Source: UBA1794 sp050946375 (GTDB lineage Bacteria; Bacteroidota; Bacteroidia; Bacteroidales; Bacteroidaceae). From it: a stretch of 64,000 nt of DNA. Shown piece by piece: positions 16,619 through 24,724 of the stretch (position 1 is the stretch's first letter; each line of letters begins with the position of its first letter). The position numbers and the translations under genes were made by a program. Location: the NCBI GenBank assembly GCA_050946375.1, contig JBMNUT010000007.1, forward strand, positions 82,791 through 146,790. The letters run 5' to 3'. Below the pieces are notes generated by a model that saw only the letters and a program-made list of their open reading frames with translations, was not told the DNA's origin and ran no database searches.

Positions 16619-17176
16619 ATGATTTATCAATTCACCCTCATCTCTGATGAAGTTGAGGACTTCATGCGCGAAATACAAATCGATTCGGATGCCACATTCC
16701 TCGATTTCCACCACATCATACTCGACTCCGTAGGCTTTGCCGACAACCAAATGACGTCTTTCTTCATCTGCGACGACAATTGGGAGAAAGGCCAGGAGGT
16801 TACACTGGAGGCGATGGATTACGGTTCCGATGAGGACAACTACGTAATGGAGAGCACCCGCATTTCCGAACTTGTAGAAGACGAAAAACAAAGACTCATC
16901 TACATCTTCGATCCCATCTCCGAACGCTGCTTCTTCATCGAGCTGACCAAAATAATCTTCGGCAAAGAACTGGATAAACCCCGCTGTACCCGGAAGAGCG
17001 GCAATCCCCCCGCACAAGAAACCGATATCCAGGCATTCAACGCGAACCTCACCAAATCCAGTTCGGAAGACTATGGTGAGAACTTCTACGGCGACGAATC
17101 GTTCGACGAAGAGGACTTCGATCCCGATGGCTTCGACATTGCCGAGGGAAATCCCTATGAGCAAGACCGCTACTGA
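16619..17176 (+). CDS. pRiA4b ORF-3-like / IS1096 passenger TnpR-fold protein
   Basis: A 185-residue acidic protein. Residues 1 to about 120 (MIYQFTLISDEVEDFMREIQ, then DATFLDFHHIILDSVGF and TSFFICDDNWEKGQEVTLE) match the plasmid pRiA4b ORF-3-like domain, which has no firmly known role. The last 50 residues are very rich in Asp and Glu (YGDESFDEEDFDPDGFDIAEG) and probably disordered. The 3' end overlaps the miaA start by 20 nt, suggesting coupling. Despite the family name I see no transposon here; these domains are common as chromosomal genes. Confidence 0.78.
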   Translation: MIYQFTLISDEVEDFMREIQIDSDATFLDFHHIILDSVGFADNQMTSFFICDDNWEKGQEVTLEAMDYGSDEDNYVMESTRISELVEDEKQRLIYIFDPISERCFFIELTKIIFGKELDKPRCTRKSGNPPAQETDIQAFNANLTKSSSEDYGENFYGDESFDEEDFDPDGFDIAEGNPYEQDRY

Positions 17177-18074
17177 TACGCTGGTCGTACTGCTCGGCCC
17201 GACCGGAGTCGGGAAAACCGAATTAAGCCTCCGCATGGCAGAACTGCTCCATGCGGAGGTTGTTTCTGCAGACTCGCGCCAAATCTACTCCGGAATTCCC
17301 ATCGGCACAGCCGCGCCCACCCAGGAAGAACTCGCGCGGGTAAAACACCACTTCATCGCCACCCTGAAACTGGAAGACTACTACAGCGCAGCGCAGTACG
17401 AAACCGAAGCACTCGCCTGCATCGAGACCCTTTTCCGCGAGGGAAAAGGAGCATTGCTCTGCGGGGGAAGCATGATGTACATCGACGCCGTATGCCAAGG
17501 CATCGACGATCTGCCTACAATCAGCCCCCAAACACGCGCACACTATGCCGCAAAACTCCAGAACGAAGGCGCAGAAGCCGTCTGCCGGGAGCTCCTTTTC
17601 CGAGACCCCGAATACTATGCCATCGTAGACCGCCGCAATCTGAAAAGAGTGGTGCATGCCTTGGAAATTATCGAAGAATCCGGCTGCACATACACCGAAC
17701 TACGCCAACAAAGGCACAAGCCCAGACCGTTCCGCATACTGAAAATAGGGCTCAACCGCCCGCGCAACGAGCTGTTTGCCCGCATCAATGCACGCGTAGA
17801 ACAAATGGTTTCCGACGGACTGCTCGAGGAAGCACGCCGGGTGTACCCCTACCGTCACTTCAACTCACTCAACACCGTGGGATACAAGGAAATGTTTCAA
17901 GTCATCAGTGGCGAGTGGCCGCTCCCCTTCGCCATAGAACGGATGAAGAAGAACACGCGCGTATATGCCAAGAAGCAGCTGACCTGGTTTCAGCGCGACG
18001 CACAAATACACTGGTTCCACCCCTCCGAGACGGAACGCATTGCCGACCTGCTCCGCAGCGAAGGCCTGCTCTAA
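17157..18074 (+). CDS. miaA: tRNA dimethylallyltransferase
   Basis: Transfers a dimethylallyl group to A37 of tRNAs reading UNN codons. The 305-residue protein has the P-loop GPTGVGKTELSLRMA at residues 14-28, then VVSADSRQIYSGIPIGTA, the HHFI segment, GGSMMYIDAVCQGID and YTELRQQRHKPRPF, all typical. The ATG at 17157 (MSKTATDTLVVLLGPTG) gives the family N-terminus. An in-frame extension to 17073 would run deep into the preceding gene and is rejected. Translation is probably coupled with the upstream gene (20-nt overlap). Confidence 0.96.
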   Translation: MSKTATDTLVVLLGPTGVGKTELSLRMAELLHAEVVSADSRQIYSGIPIGTAAPTQEELARVKHHFIATLKLEDYYSAAQYETEALACIETLFREGKGALLCGGSMMYIDAVCQGIDDLPTISPQTRAHYAAKLQNEGAEAVCRELLFRDPEYYAIVDRRNLKRVVHALEIIEESGCTYTELRQQRHKPRPFRILKIGLNRPRNELFARINARVEQMVSDGLLEEARRVYPYRHFNSLNTVGYKEMFQVISGEWPLPFAIERMKKNTRVYAKKQLTWFQRDAQIHWFHPSETERIADLLRSEGLL

Positions 18075-18101
18075 GCAATTTGCCTTAATGATATACAGAA
18101 A

Positions 18102-18130
18102 AAGGCTTTCACCTTTCCGGCGAAAGCCTT
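18102..18130 (+). terminator. Weak hairpin terminator after miaA
   Basis: AAGGCTTTC pairs with GAAAGCCTT around an 11-nt loop, 27 nt after the miaA stop, followed by GCATGTTTTTT. A modest but plausible intrinsic terminator. Confidence 0.55.
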
Positions 18131-18146
18131 GCATGTTTTTTAAAAG

Positions 18147-18221
18147 AGCGCAGGAAGTCTGAACCCTATGTGCATTTGCAACCCTTCTTTCCAAGTTGTT
18201 GCCCTTAATACTTCCTGCGCT
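18147..18221. ncRNA. Structured intergenic element of unknown function
   Basis: A perfect 12-bp terminal stem (AGCGCAGGAAGT at 18147-18158 with ACTTCCTGCGCT at 18210-18221) encloses 51 nt, within which GCAAC (18178) and GTTGC (18198) can form an inner stem. It lies between convergent miaA and the secreted hypothetical gene. Reading the minus strand it is followed by CTTTTAAAAAAC. It could be a long 3'-UTR hairpin, a terminator for the minus-strand gene, or a small RNA. I do not recognise a named family. Confidence 0.4.
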
Positions 18222-18241
18222 ACTTACCCCTAAAACAACTT

Positions 18242-18889
18242 TCATAAAGTACGGAGAGGCGAAGCCGTCCTGCGCTCAGCGTCCACGTCGGATGAGACCC
18301 TACGCAACCCCTTTTTCACAAAACGCTTAGCAGAGACATCACGCCCCTCCGCATTATTTCTTTCGATTCTTTTCCTGTTTTCGGTCCGCACCGGTGTCGG
18401 TTTCTGCCCGACGCCGGGTCTGTTTTCGGCAAACTGCCCGTCGCGTTTGGGCGGCATAGCCTTCGGAGCGTCCGGAAGCCGGGCAGGAATCTTCGCATCC
18501 CGCCGCTGCAGCAGACGCATCTGTCCGGCACGGCAATAGCGGGCACGGTGCTCCCGATTGTAACGCCAAGGCATGCGGGTACGGATGGCTATATGCCGCA
18601 GGGCCGACAAGTCATAGGCCCGGAAGCAGACGGGAAGCGACATGCTGCAGCACCACTGCCGCCCATCGAAATAATAATAGAAGCCCTCAGCCATACTGTA
18701 ATACAAGTCCAACTCAGGAATATAAACATAAGGAGCATCCCATGCAGCAGCTCCCAGCCAAGCCGGGCGGACAACCTTGCAGACCGGAGCATCCACATGC
18801 ACGTCGATACGCACATTCTGAGCCTCAATCATGCTTCCCGACCCCAGGAAGAGAGCGGAAAAAGCAAAAAACAGAATTCTTTTCATCAT
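18242..18889 (-). CDS. Secreted hypothetical protein, Arg-rich C-terminus
   Basis: A 215-residue protein with a clear Sec signal (MMKRILFFAFSALFLGSG, cleavage probably near SMIEAQ). A compact region rich in aromatic residues follows (LDLYYSMAEGFYYYFDGRQWCC, about residues 56-80). The second half is strongly basic and looks disordered (many RR/RK pairs, PKRDGQFAENRPG). This resembles small Bacteroides exported proteins whose role I do not know. No lipobox is seen. The start is likely the first Met or the adjacent second one. It is convergent with miaA and divergent from speA. Confidence 0.65.
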   Translation of the reverse strand: MMKRILFFAFSALFLGSGSMIEAQNVRIDVHVDAPVCKVVRPAWLGAAAWDAPYVYIPELDLYYSMAEGFYYYFDGRQWCCSMSLPVCFRAYDLSALRHIAIRTRMPWRYNREHRARYCRAGQMRLLQRRDAKIPARLPDAPKAMPPKRDGQFAENRPGVGQKPTPVRTENRKRIERNNAEGRDVSAKRFVKKGLRRVSSDVDAERRTASPLRTL

Positions 18890-19100
18890 CGTTCCTCCCT
18901 ATTTTTTTAAGTTAATCACTCGGTTGTTCTTGTCCTTCGGACACGACAAAGGAAAGAAAGAATTACGACTCGGCAAAAAACTTTCCCCGCATGGCTCCAT
19001 TCTATCGACGAATCCACAAAATCAGGCGACCAAATCCGCCCGCTTCCGTCTCCTTTTTTTAACAGCGCCGCAGCACGGAAATAGAATTATAACAGATAGT

Positions 19101-19133
19101 TTTTGCGCACTGACGAGAATTTAAGTACTTTTG
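19101..19133 (+). promoter_or_regulatory. speA promoter
   Basis: TTTTG (19101-19105), 20 nt, then TACTTTTG (19126-19133): a full match to the Bacteroidetes -33/-7 consensus. It lies about 40 nt upstream of the chosen speA start. The rest of 18890-19100 holds nothing else I can name. Confidence 0.85.
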
Positions 19134-19172
19134 CGCTCTATACATATATATGAACTTATCCCACACGAGAAA

Positions 19173-21065
19173 ATGAGAAAATGGCGCATTGAAGACTCGG
19201 AAGAGCTATACAACATTACGGGTTGGGGCACTTCCTATTTCAAGATCAACGAAAAAGGACATGTTGTCGTCACTCCACGCAAAAACGAAATAGCCGTTGA
19301 CTTGCAAGAGTTGATGAACGAACTGGCCCTGCGCGATGTAAGCGCACCGGTCCTCTTACGCTTTCCCGACATTATTGACAACCGAATCGAAAAAGTATCG
19401 AACTGCTTCGAGAAAGCCGCAGCTGAATACGAATACAAGGCCAAGAACTTCATTGTTTACCCCATAAAGGTCAATCAGATGCGCCCCGTGGTCGAAGAAA
19501 TTATCAGCCACGGGCAAAAGTTCAACCTGGGGCTGGAAGCCGGCTCCAAGCCCGAACTGCATGCCGTGATAGCCATCAATACCGAATCCGACTCACCCAT
19601 CATCTGCAACGGCTATAAGGACGCAAGCTACATCGAACTCGCCCTCCTCGCGCAGAAGATGGGGAAACGCGTCTTTCTGGTAGTAGAAAAGCCCAACGAG
19701 CTCAATCTCATTGCCCGCATCAGCAAGCAGCTGAAAGTACGCCCCAACATCGGCATCCGCATCAAGCTGGCCTCCTCGGGCAGCGGCAAATGGGAAGACT
19801 CCGGAGGCGACGCCAGCAAGTTCGGACTCACCTCGAGCGAATTGCTGGAGGCACTGGACACGCTGGAGCGCACCGGCCTGAAAGACTGCATGAAGCTCAT
19901 CCATTTCCACATTGGCAGCCAGATTACCAAAATACGCCGCATCAAAACAGCCTTGCGCGAAGCATCGCAATTCTATGTGCAGCTGCACAGCATGGGATTC
20001 AACATCGAGTTCGTCGACATCGGCGGCGGCCTCGGCGTAGACTACGACGGAACCCGCTCGGCCAACAGCGAGAACAGCGTGAACTACTCCATACAGGAAT
20101 ACGCAAACGACTCCATATCCACGTTTGTCGACGTCAGCGATAAGAACAATATTCCCCACCCCAACGTCATCATCGAGAGCGGCCGTTCGCTCACTGCGCA
20201 CCACTCGGTGCTGATAGTGGAAGTGCTCGAGACCGGAAGCCAGCCCGAATGGGACGACGACCAGGAGATTTCGCCCAACGACCACGAACTGGTACAGGAA
20301 CTCTACGAGATATACGACAACCTCAGCCAAAGCCGCATGATGGAATCGTGGCACGACGCACAGCAAATACGCGAGGAAGGGCTCGACCTGTTCAGCCACG
20401 GCATCGTAGACCTGCGCACACGTGCCCAGATAGAACGCCTCTATTGGTCCATCACACGCGAGATCAACCAGATAGCCATCGGCATGAAGCATGCGCCCGA
20501 GGAACTGCGTTCGCTCTCGAAACTGCTGGCCGACAAGTATTTCTGCAACTTCTCCCTGTTCCAGTCGCTGCCGGACTCCTGGGCCATCGACCAGATTTTC
20601 CCGATCATGCCCATCAGCCGCCTCGACGAGCGCCCCACCAAAGTGGCCACCCTGCAAGACATCACGTGCGACTCCGACGGCAAAATCACCAATTTCATAT
20701 CGAATCGCGGCATAGGCAACTACCTCCCGCTCCATTCGTTCAATAAGAAAGAAAGCTACTACCTCGGCGTCTTCCTCGTGGGAGCCTATCAGGAAATCCT
20801 CGGCGACATGCACAATCTTTTCGGCGACACCAACGCCGTCCACATAACCGTCAACGACAAAGGCTACTCCATCGACCAGGTTATCGACGGCGAGAGCGTA
20901 GCCGATGTGCTTGACTATGTGCAGTACAACCCCAAACGCCTCGTGCGCACCGTAGAGACGTGGGTAACAAAATCAGTCAAAGAAGGGCGCATCTCGGTAG
21001 ACGAAGGAAAGGAATTCCTCAGCAACTACCGCTCCGGACTTTACGGATATACCTATTTAGAATAA
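19173..21065 (+). CDS. speA: Biosynthetic arginine decarboxylase
   Basis: PLP enzyme of the alanine-racemase-fold (group IV) decarboxylases that converts arginine to agmatine, the entry to polyamines. The 630-residue protein carries the PLP lysine in FIVYPIKVNQMRPVVEE, the GLEAGSKPEL segment, HFHIGSQIT, VDIGGGLGVDYDGT, and a C-terminal part with the ISRLDERPTKVATLQDITCDSDGKI active-site region. The frame runs upstream to 19131, but that would start inside the promoter's -7 box, so ATG 19173 (MRKWRIEDSEELYNITGWG) is chosen. An 11-bp stem-loop separates it from argB. Confidence 0.96.
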   Translation: MRKWRIEDSEELYNITGWGTSYFKINEKGHVVVTPRKNEIAVDLQELMNELALRDVSAPVLLRFPDIIDNRIEKVSNCFEKAAAEYEYKAKNFIVYPIKVNQMRPVVEEIISHGQKFNLGLEAGSKPELHAVIAINTESDSPIICNGYKDASYIELALLAQKMGKRVFLVVEKPNELNLIARISKQLKVRPNIGIRIKLASSGSGKWEDSGGDASKFGLTSSELLEALDTLERTGLKDCMKLIHFHIGSQITKIRRIKTALREASQFYVQLHSMGFNIEFVDIGGGLGVDYDGTRSANSENSVNYSIQEYANDSISTFVDVSDKNNIPHPNVIIESGRSLTAHHSVLIVEVLETGSQPEWDDDQEISPNDHELVQELYEIYDNLSQSRMMESWHDAQQIREEGLDLFSHGIVDLRTRAQIERLYWSITREINQIAIGMKHAPEELRSLSKLLADKYFCNFSLFQSLPDSWAIDQIFPIMPISRLDERPTKVATLQDITCDSDGKITNFISNRGIGNYLPLHSFNKKESYYLGVFLVGAYQEILGDMHNLFGDTNAVHITVNDKGYSIDQVIDGESVADVLDYVQYNPKRLVRTVETWVTKSVKEGRISVDEGKEFLSNYRSGLYGYTYLE

Positions 21066-21089
21066 GAAAACGAAAACAATCCCACTCAG

Positions 21090-21114
21090 ACTGCCCGGTA
21101 TCTTACCGGGCAGT
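21090..21114. other. Stem-loop between speA and argB
   Basis: ACTGCCCGGTA and TACCGGGCAGT form a perfect 11-bp stem with a 3-nt loop. No T-run follows on the plus strand, so it may be an RNA processing or stability hairpin, or a weak terminator. Confidence 0.6.
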
Positions 21115-21141
21115 TGCATATAAAACCCCAAAAAGAGGAAT

Positions 21142-21921
21142 ATGGAAAAACTGACAATCATCAAAGTTGGTGGAAAAATCGTAGAAGAAGCAACCACTTT
21201 GTCCAGCCTGCTCGACGACTTCAGCTCGCTGGAAGGACATAAACTGCTGGTACATGGCGGAGGACGCTCAGCCACCGCCATGGCCACACGGCTGGGTATT
21301 GAAACAACCATGGTGAACGGCCGACGAATTACCGACGAAGAAATGCTGAAAGTAGTAACCATGGTGTACGGCGGACTGGTAAACAAGAACATAGTAGCGC
21401 AACTTCAGGCCCGCGGCGTCAACGCGCTTGGCCTGACAGGAGCCGATATGGACGTCATGCACAGCAGGAAACGTCCCATTACCCCCGAAGGCATCGACTA
21501 CGGATTCGTAGGCGACGTGGAAAAGGTGAATGCCCATTTGCTCGCCGACCTCATCTCCAGGGGCGTAGTGCCCGTAATGGCACCGCTTACCCACGACGGG
21601 GCGGGCAATCTGCTCAATACAAATGCCGACACAATTGCCGGCGAAGCCGCCAAAGCACTGGCGGCCTTCTTCGAAGTAACCCTCGTTTTCTGTTTTGAGA
21701 AGAAGGGAGTGCTGCGCGACGAGCACGACGACGAAAGTGTAATTCCCCACATCGACGCAAAAGCCTTCGAGCAACTCCAGAAAGAACACATCATCAGCGG
21801 CGGAATGATTCCGAAATTGCAGAATTCCTTTGCCGCATTGCAGCAAGGAGTGCAGCGCGTCATCATCACCCAGGCTTCCGCCATTGCCGACGCCGGAGCA
21901 GGAACCGTCGTAGAACTCTAA
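21142..21921 (+). CDS. argB: Acetylglutamate kinase
   Basis: Phosphorylates N-acetyl-glutamate (or N-succinyl-glutamate, which some Bacteroides use) in arginine synthesis. The 259-residue amino-acid-kinase-fold protein shows IIKVGGKIVEEATTL at the N-terminus, the LLVHGGGRSATAM glycine loop, NGRRITDEEMLKVVTMVYGG, GLTGADMDVM, and the C-terminal GGMIPKLQNSFAAL region. Its position just after speA links arginine synthesis with arginine-to-polyamine conversion. Which acylated substrate it uses cannot be told from sequence by eye. Confidence 0.95.
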   Translation: MEKLTIIKVGGKIVEEATTLSSLLDDFSSLEGHKLLVHGGGRSATAMATRLGIETTMVNGRRITDEEMLKVVTMVYGGLVNKNIVAQLQARGVNALGLTGADMDVMHSRKRPITPEGIDYGFVGDVEKVNAHLLADLISRGVVPVMAPLTHDGAGNLLNTNADTIAGEAAKALAAFFEVTLVFCFEKKGVLRDEHDDESVIPHIDAKAFEQLQKEHIISGGMIPKLQNSFAALQQGVQRVIITQASAIADAGAGTVVEL

Positions 21922-21964
21922 GAGAAATCCAGCAAACCGCCGGCACTACACAGCTAAAGGAAGT

Positions 21965-21981
21965 TAAAAAGCAGACTAAAC
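21965..21981 (+). repeat. Left arm of a 17-bp inverted repeat flanking the ECF locus
   Basis: TAAAAAGCAGACTAAAC, an exact reverse complement of 23057-23073. It lies 38 nt upstream of the sigma factor start codon. Allowing one inserted T, the match extends to AAGT(T)AAAAAGCAGACTAAAC. Confidence 0.85.
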
Positions 21982-22018
21982 GCAACCTTCCGCGTAACTT
22001 TTCCCCTGCCCGACCGTC

Positions 22019-22543
22019 ATGAATATAGAGATGCAAGAAAAAGCGTTCCGCAACGAAATTCTTCCGCTCAAGGAGAAATTCTACCGAATGGCCTTGCGCA
22101 TCACGCTCGACAGCGCAGAAGCTGAAGACATCGTGCAGGACACTTTGATACGCATCTGGGAGAAGCGAGACGAATGGCCTTCCATAAAATCGTTCGAAGC
22201 ATTGGGATTAACAATTTGCCGCAACCTGGCAATTGACCGGAGCGAACGCAAAGAAGCCCAAAACGTAGAGCTTATTCCCGAACAGATGGATGATCAGACG
22301 CAGATTTCCGGCCCCCACGAAGAAATCGTAGCCAACGAAAGCATGAAACTCATCCGGCAAATAATCGACGAACTGCCGGTACGACAACGAGAAGTGCTCC
22401 AGTTGCGCGATATTGAAGGGATGACTTACAAAGAAATCGCCGCCATTTTGCAAATAACGGAGGACCAAGTGAAAATAACCCTCTTCCGTGCAAGACAATC
22501 CATCAAGAAACGCTTTAAAGAAATAGACGATTATGGATTATAA
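22019..22543 (+). CDS. ECF-type RNA polymerase sigma factor
   Basis: A 174-residue sigma-70-family factor with only regions 2 and 4. Region 2 is around FYRMALRITLDSAEAEDIVQDTLIRIWEKRDEW (the AEDIVQD motif contacts core and the -10). A short linker follows, then region 4, ELPVRQREVLQLRDIEGMTYKEIAAILQITEDQVKITLFRARQSIKKR, an HTH. The next gene overlaps it by 11 nt and encodes a single-TM protein, the usual partner layout for a membrane-anchored anti-sigma. The signal and regulon are unknown. Confidence 0.93.
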   Translation: MNIEMQEKAFRNEILPLKEKFYRMALRITLDSAEAEDIVQDTLIRIWEKRDEWPSIKSFEALGLTICRNLAIDRSERKEAQNVELIPEQMDDQTQISGPHEEIVANESMKLIRQIIDELPVRQREVLQLRDIEGMTYKEIAAILQITEDQVKITLFRARQSIKKRFKEIDDYGL

Positions 22544-23021
22544 GTACATCGAACAACTATTAGAACGCTATTGGGATTGCGAAACTTCCCCCGAAGAGGA
22601 AGCAATCCTCCGCACGTTCTTCTCACAGAGCGACGTACCTGTCCATTTGCTCAAGTACAAATCTCTGTTCACCTACGCCAAAAAGGAAGCAGAGGCCAAA
22701 CATTTGGGAGAAGACTTCGACAATCGCGTATGGGAAGCAATCCATACGCCCGTTGTCAAGGCACGACCGCTCACATTCGCTTCCCGCTTCAACGGATTAT
22801 ACCGCGCTGCGGCAGCCGTAGCCATCATCTGCTTGCTGGGAGGCATTGGCAACCAAATATTCCGACCGGATTCAACGCCCAGTTACACCGAGCAGAAACT
22901 GCCCGGAGGGCAAACGCAAGTAGCGACGAATGCTGCCCTATCGGACAAACACGTCTCGATGATTGACAGCACGAAGTCCGGGAAACAGGCGAAAAGCCCG
23001 AACGGAATAGTCACTGAATGA
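22533..23021 (+). CDS. Probable anti-sigma factor / single-pass membrane protein
   Basis: A 162-residue protein starting inside the sigma gene. The N-terminal cytosolic part (about 1-85) includes LERYWDCETSPEEEAILRTFFS, a motif widespread in small Bacteroidetes anti-sigma-like proteins encoded beside ECF sigmas. A TM segment follows at about 90-107 (YRAAAAVAIICLLGGIG), then a short periplasmic tail. It lacks the FecR-like periplasmic domain. The role as an anti-sigma is inferred from position and topology. Confidence 0.75.
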   Translation: MDYKYIEQLLERYWDCETSPEEEAILRTFFSQSDVPVHLLKYKSLFTYAKKEAEAKHLGEDFDNRVWEAIHTPVVKARPLTFASRFNGLYRAAAAVAIICLLGGIGNQIFRPDSTPSYTEQKLPGGQTQVATNAALSDKHVSMIDSTKSGKQAKSPNGIVTE

Positions 23022-23056
23022 ACATTTTTTTCATTTTCGCTTTAAACAACATAGAA

Positions 23057-23073
23057 GTTTAGTCTGCTTTTTA
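23057..23073 (-). repeat. Right arm of the 17-bp inverted repeat flanking the ECF locus
   Basis: GTTTAGTCTGCTTTTTA, the exact reverse complement of 21965-21981, placed 36 nt after the stop of the anti-sigma-like gene. The two arms point inward, about 1.1 kb apart. Confidence 0.85.
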
Positions 23074-23140
23074 CTTAAAACACACATGTGAAGCTGTGAA
23101 GTTTCAATTCTCTCTAAACATTTTCTTATTTATCAATGAT

Positions 23141-23170
23141 AAAAGGGTGTCTGCGTAAGATACCCTTTTT
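23141..23170. terminator. Bidirectional terminator between the ECF locus and the DUF2851 gene
   Basis: AAAAGGGTGTCT pairs with AGATACCCTTTT (one G-U) around a 5-nt loop, with a T-run on the plus side and an A-run at its start. It therefore serves both convergent genes. Confidence 0.8.
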
Positions 23171-24496
23171 TCATTTCCTTTTCATAAACTCATAGCCGAA
23201 CGCACAAAACAGGCACTTACGCTTGTCGCAATACTCCCGCGACAACTGAATCAAAGCCTGCGAGTCTGCCGCATGTTCGCAAACCAGTCCAAGCGAACGC
23301 CAACTGCGAATAATACGGTTCTCCTCAGGAGGCAACGACTCCAGGAAAGCCGTAGCCCGGTCCGTCATGACCGAATTACCCCGATAGCGGCCATAAGCAT
23401 AGAGAAACGGCACGACCGTATTGATAACCAGCAAACGAAGCGAAGAAATACTCATCGGACGAGGCGCCTCTTTCGTCTCCACCCCAAAGTGCAAATGAGT
23501 ACGCCAGTAGCCATCGGCCTTGCACTCCAGCAACGAACACGCCTCTTCCAGCGTCGCAGCATCCATCAGCTCCGAAAACAAGAAAGGCTTCCGACAATAT
23601 AAATCCGCCAACTGAGCCAAGCGCAAATGCGGGAAATTGCTGGGACGCAAGCGCAACATGCGGTACATAGGCACAGCATGCGCCCCCGAAACCTCTCTGC
23701 CCTCCGCTCCAAACTCACTCCCGTCGAGGCTATACTTATAAGCCAAATACTCATACTCCTTCAGCAAATCACGGGCATAATCATCGGGAGCCGCCTTTTC
23801 GCCTGCCGCAGTAGTCAGCAGTCCGGCGCGGCCAAAGAAAAGTGCCTCGATCTGTTTGCGGTCATCACGATGCTTGTTCAAAATAACCGTCGGAATCGTC
23901 CGCGCCCACTGCTCAAAAGCGTCGCTGTTTACCCCGAAACCGAAATTACGCGCCAGCGTTATGAAAAAAGCCCGTTCCCAATCCTGTTCCACCGCATCCA
24001 GACGCTGCTGGATGGCCTCAACCTTTTGCTCCAAACGCTCGTAGACCAACGACGAAAGCCACGTATGCTTCTTCAAAGCCGGAATATTCGGCAATACATC
24101 CGCACAAGCCGGCCGGCTCAAATCGGCAGGATGCGCCAGCAAGTGATAATTCTCTTCCACATAAGGCGGCACCTTGAGAATCATCTGCGGAATCAGTTCC
24201 CCGTCCGGACGAGGTATTAACGCATCTTCCACTTCCACCACATGCAGAATCACACTACTGTACGCCGGGTCTTGGTCGTGCCCATGCCGAAACCAGTCGG
24301 AAGCACGCCGGTGAAGCTCTACATTACCCACCCACAACACACCACCAATCTTAATCTTCGCATTGAAGAAGTCCGGCCCGGCATCTCGGTTTATCAGACC
24401 CGTGTCCAGTATCTCCACCGACAGGCCCTGCGTCGTCTGCAAAGGCTGCAAGGGGAAAAGGCGGTAATTCCACACGTAGTGCAACAGTCGTTCCAT
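23171..24496 (-). CDS. DUF2851 family protein
   Basis: A 441-residue protein with the family's N-terminal block MERLLHYVWNYRLFPLQPLQTTQG and the region NRDAGPDFFNAKIKIGGVLWVGNVELHRRASDWFRHGHD. That D-x-FNA-x-I…G-x-V-E-x-H pattern resembles a nuclease-like (PD-(D/E)XK-type) core, which is inference. A Bacteroidetes-restricted family as far as I recall, with no proven function. ATG 24496 is preferred over 24508 because most members begin ME(R/Q)LLHYVW. A -7 box lies 46 nt upstream. Confidence 0.85.
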   Translation of the reverse strand: MERLLHYVWNYRLFPLQPLQTTQGLSVEILDTGLINRDAGPDFFNAKIKIGGVLWVGNVELHRRASDWFRHGHDQDPAYSSVILHVVEVEDALIPRPDGELIPQMILKVPPYVEENYHLLAHPADLSRPACADVLPNIPALKKHTWLSSLVYERLEQKVEAIQQRLDAVEQDWERAFFITLARNFGFGVNSDAFEQWARTIPTVILNKHRDDRKQIEALFFGRAGLLTTAAGEKAAPDDYARDLLKEYEYLAYKYSLDGSEFGAEGREVSGAHAVPMYRMLRLRPSNFPHLRLAQLADLYCRKPFLFSELMDAATLEEACSLLECKADGYWRTHLHFGVETKEAPRPMSISSLRLLVINTVVPFLYAYGRYRGNSVMTDRATAFLESLPPEENRIIRSWRSLGLVCEHAADSQALIQLSREYCDKRKCLFCAFGYEFMKRK

Positions 24497-24541
24497 GGCA
24501 ATTCTCATTTAAGCCCTCAGGCACAAGCCTGCGGCGGCTAA

Positions 24542-24549
24542 CAAAGGTA
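24542..24549 (-). promoter_or_regulatory. Possible -7 box for the DUF2851 gene
   Basis: Minus-strand TACCTTTG matches TAnnTTTG; no clear TTTG is seen 19-21 nt upstream, where the repeat array begins. Confidence 0.5.
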
Positions 24550-24560
24550 AAGAAATATCG

Positions 24561-24655
24561 GCACTTCTCCGGAAAAGCTGCAAGGAAAAAACAAAAAAGT
24601 CTTGCAGCTTTTTTCCTCTCGCTGCAAGACTTTCCTAAAGTTCCGCCCAACAGTC
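24561..24655. repeat. Dispersed short repeat array with competing hairpins
   Basis: Contains GGCACTTCTCCGGAAAAGCTGC and several diverged units with the variant core AAAAGCTGCAAG / CTTGCAGCTTTT, which can pair in more than one way (24601-24608 with 24621-24628, for example). It lies between mrp and the DUF2851 gene. Confidence 0.55.
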
Positions 24656-24663
24656 CAAAACAA

Positions 24664-24693
24664 AAGCTGCCCTCAAATTTCTGAGAGCAGCTT
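24664..24693 (-). terminator. mrp terminator
   Basis: On the minus strand AGCTGCTCTCA pairs with TGAGGGCAGCT with one G-U, followed by TTTTGTTTTGG. It lies about 30 nt past the mrp stop. A T-run also follows on the plus strand. Confidence 0.72.
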
Positions 24694-24724
24694 CCGTTTT
24701 TTCCGAGACCGACCAGTTTCCGGC

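Noticed and set aside
16619..17176. A transposon implied by the pRiA4b ORF-3/IS1096-passenger domain name
   Set aside because: No transposase, terminal inverted repeats or target duplications are visible; the gene is embedded in the lpx-miaA run.
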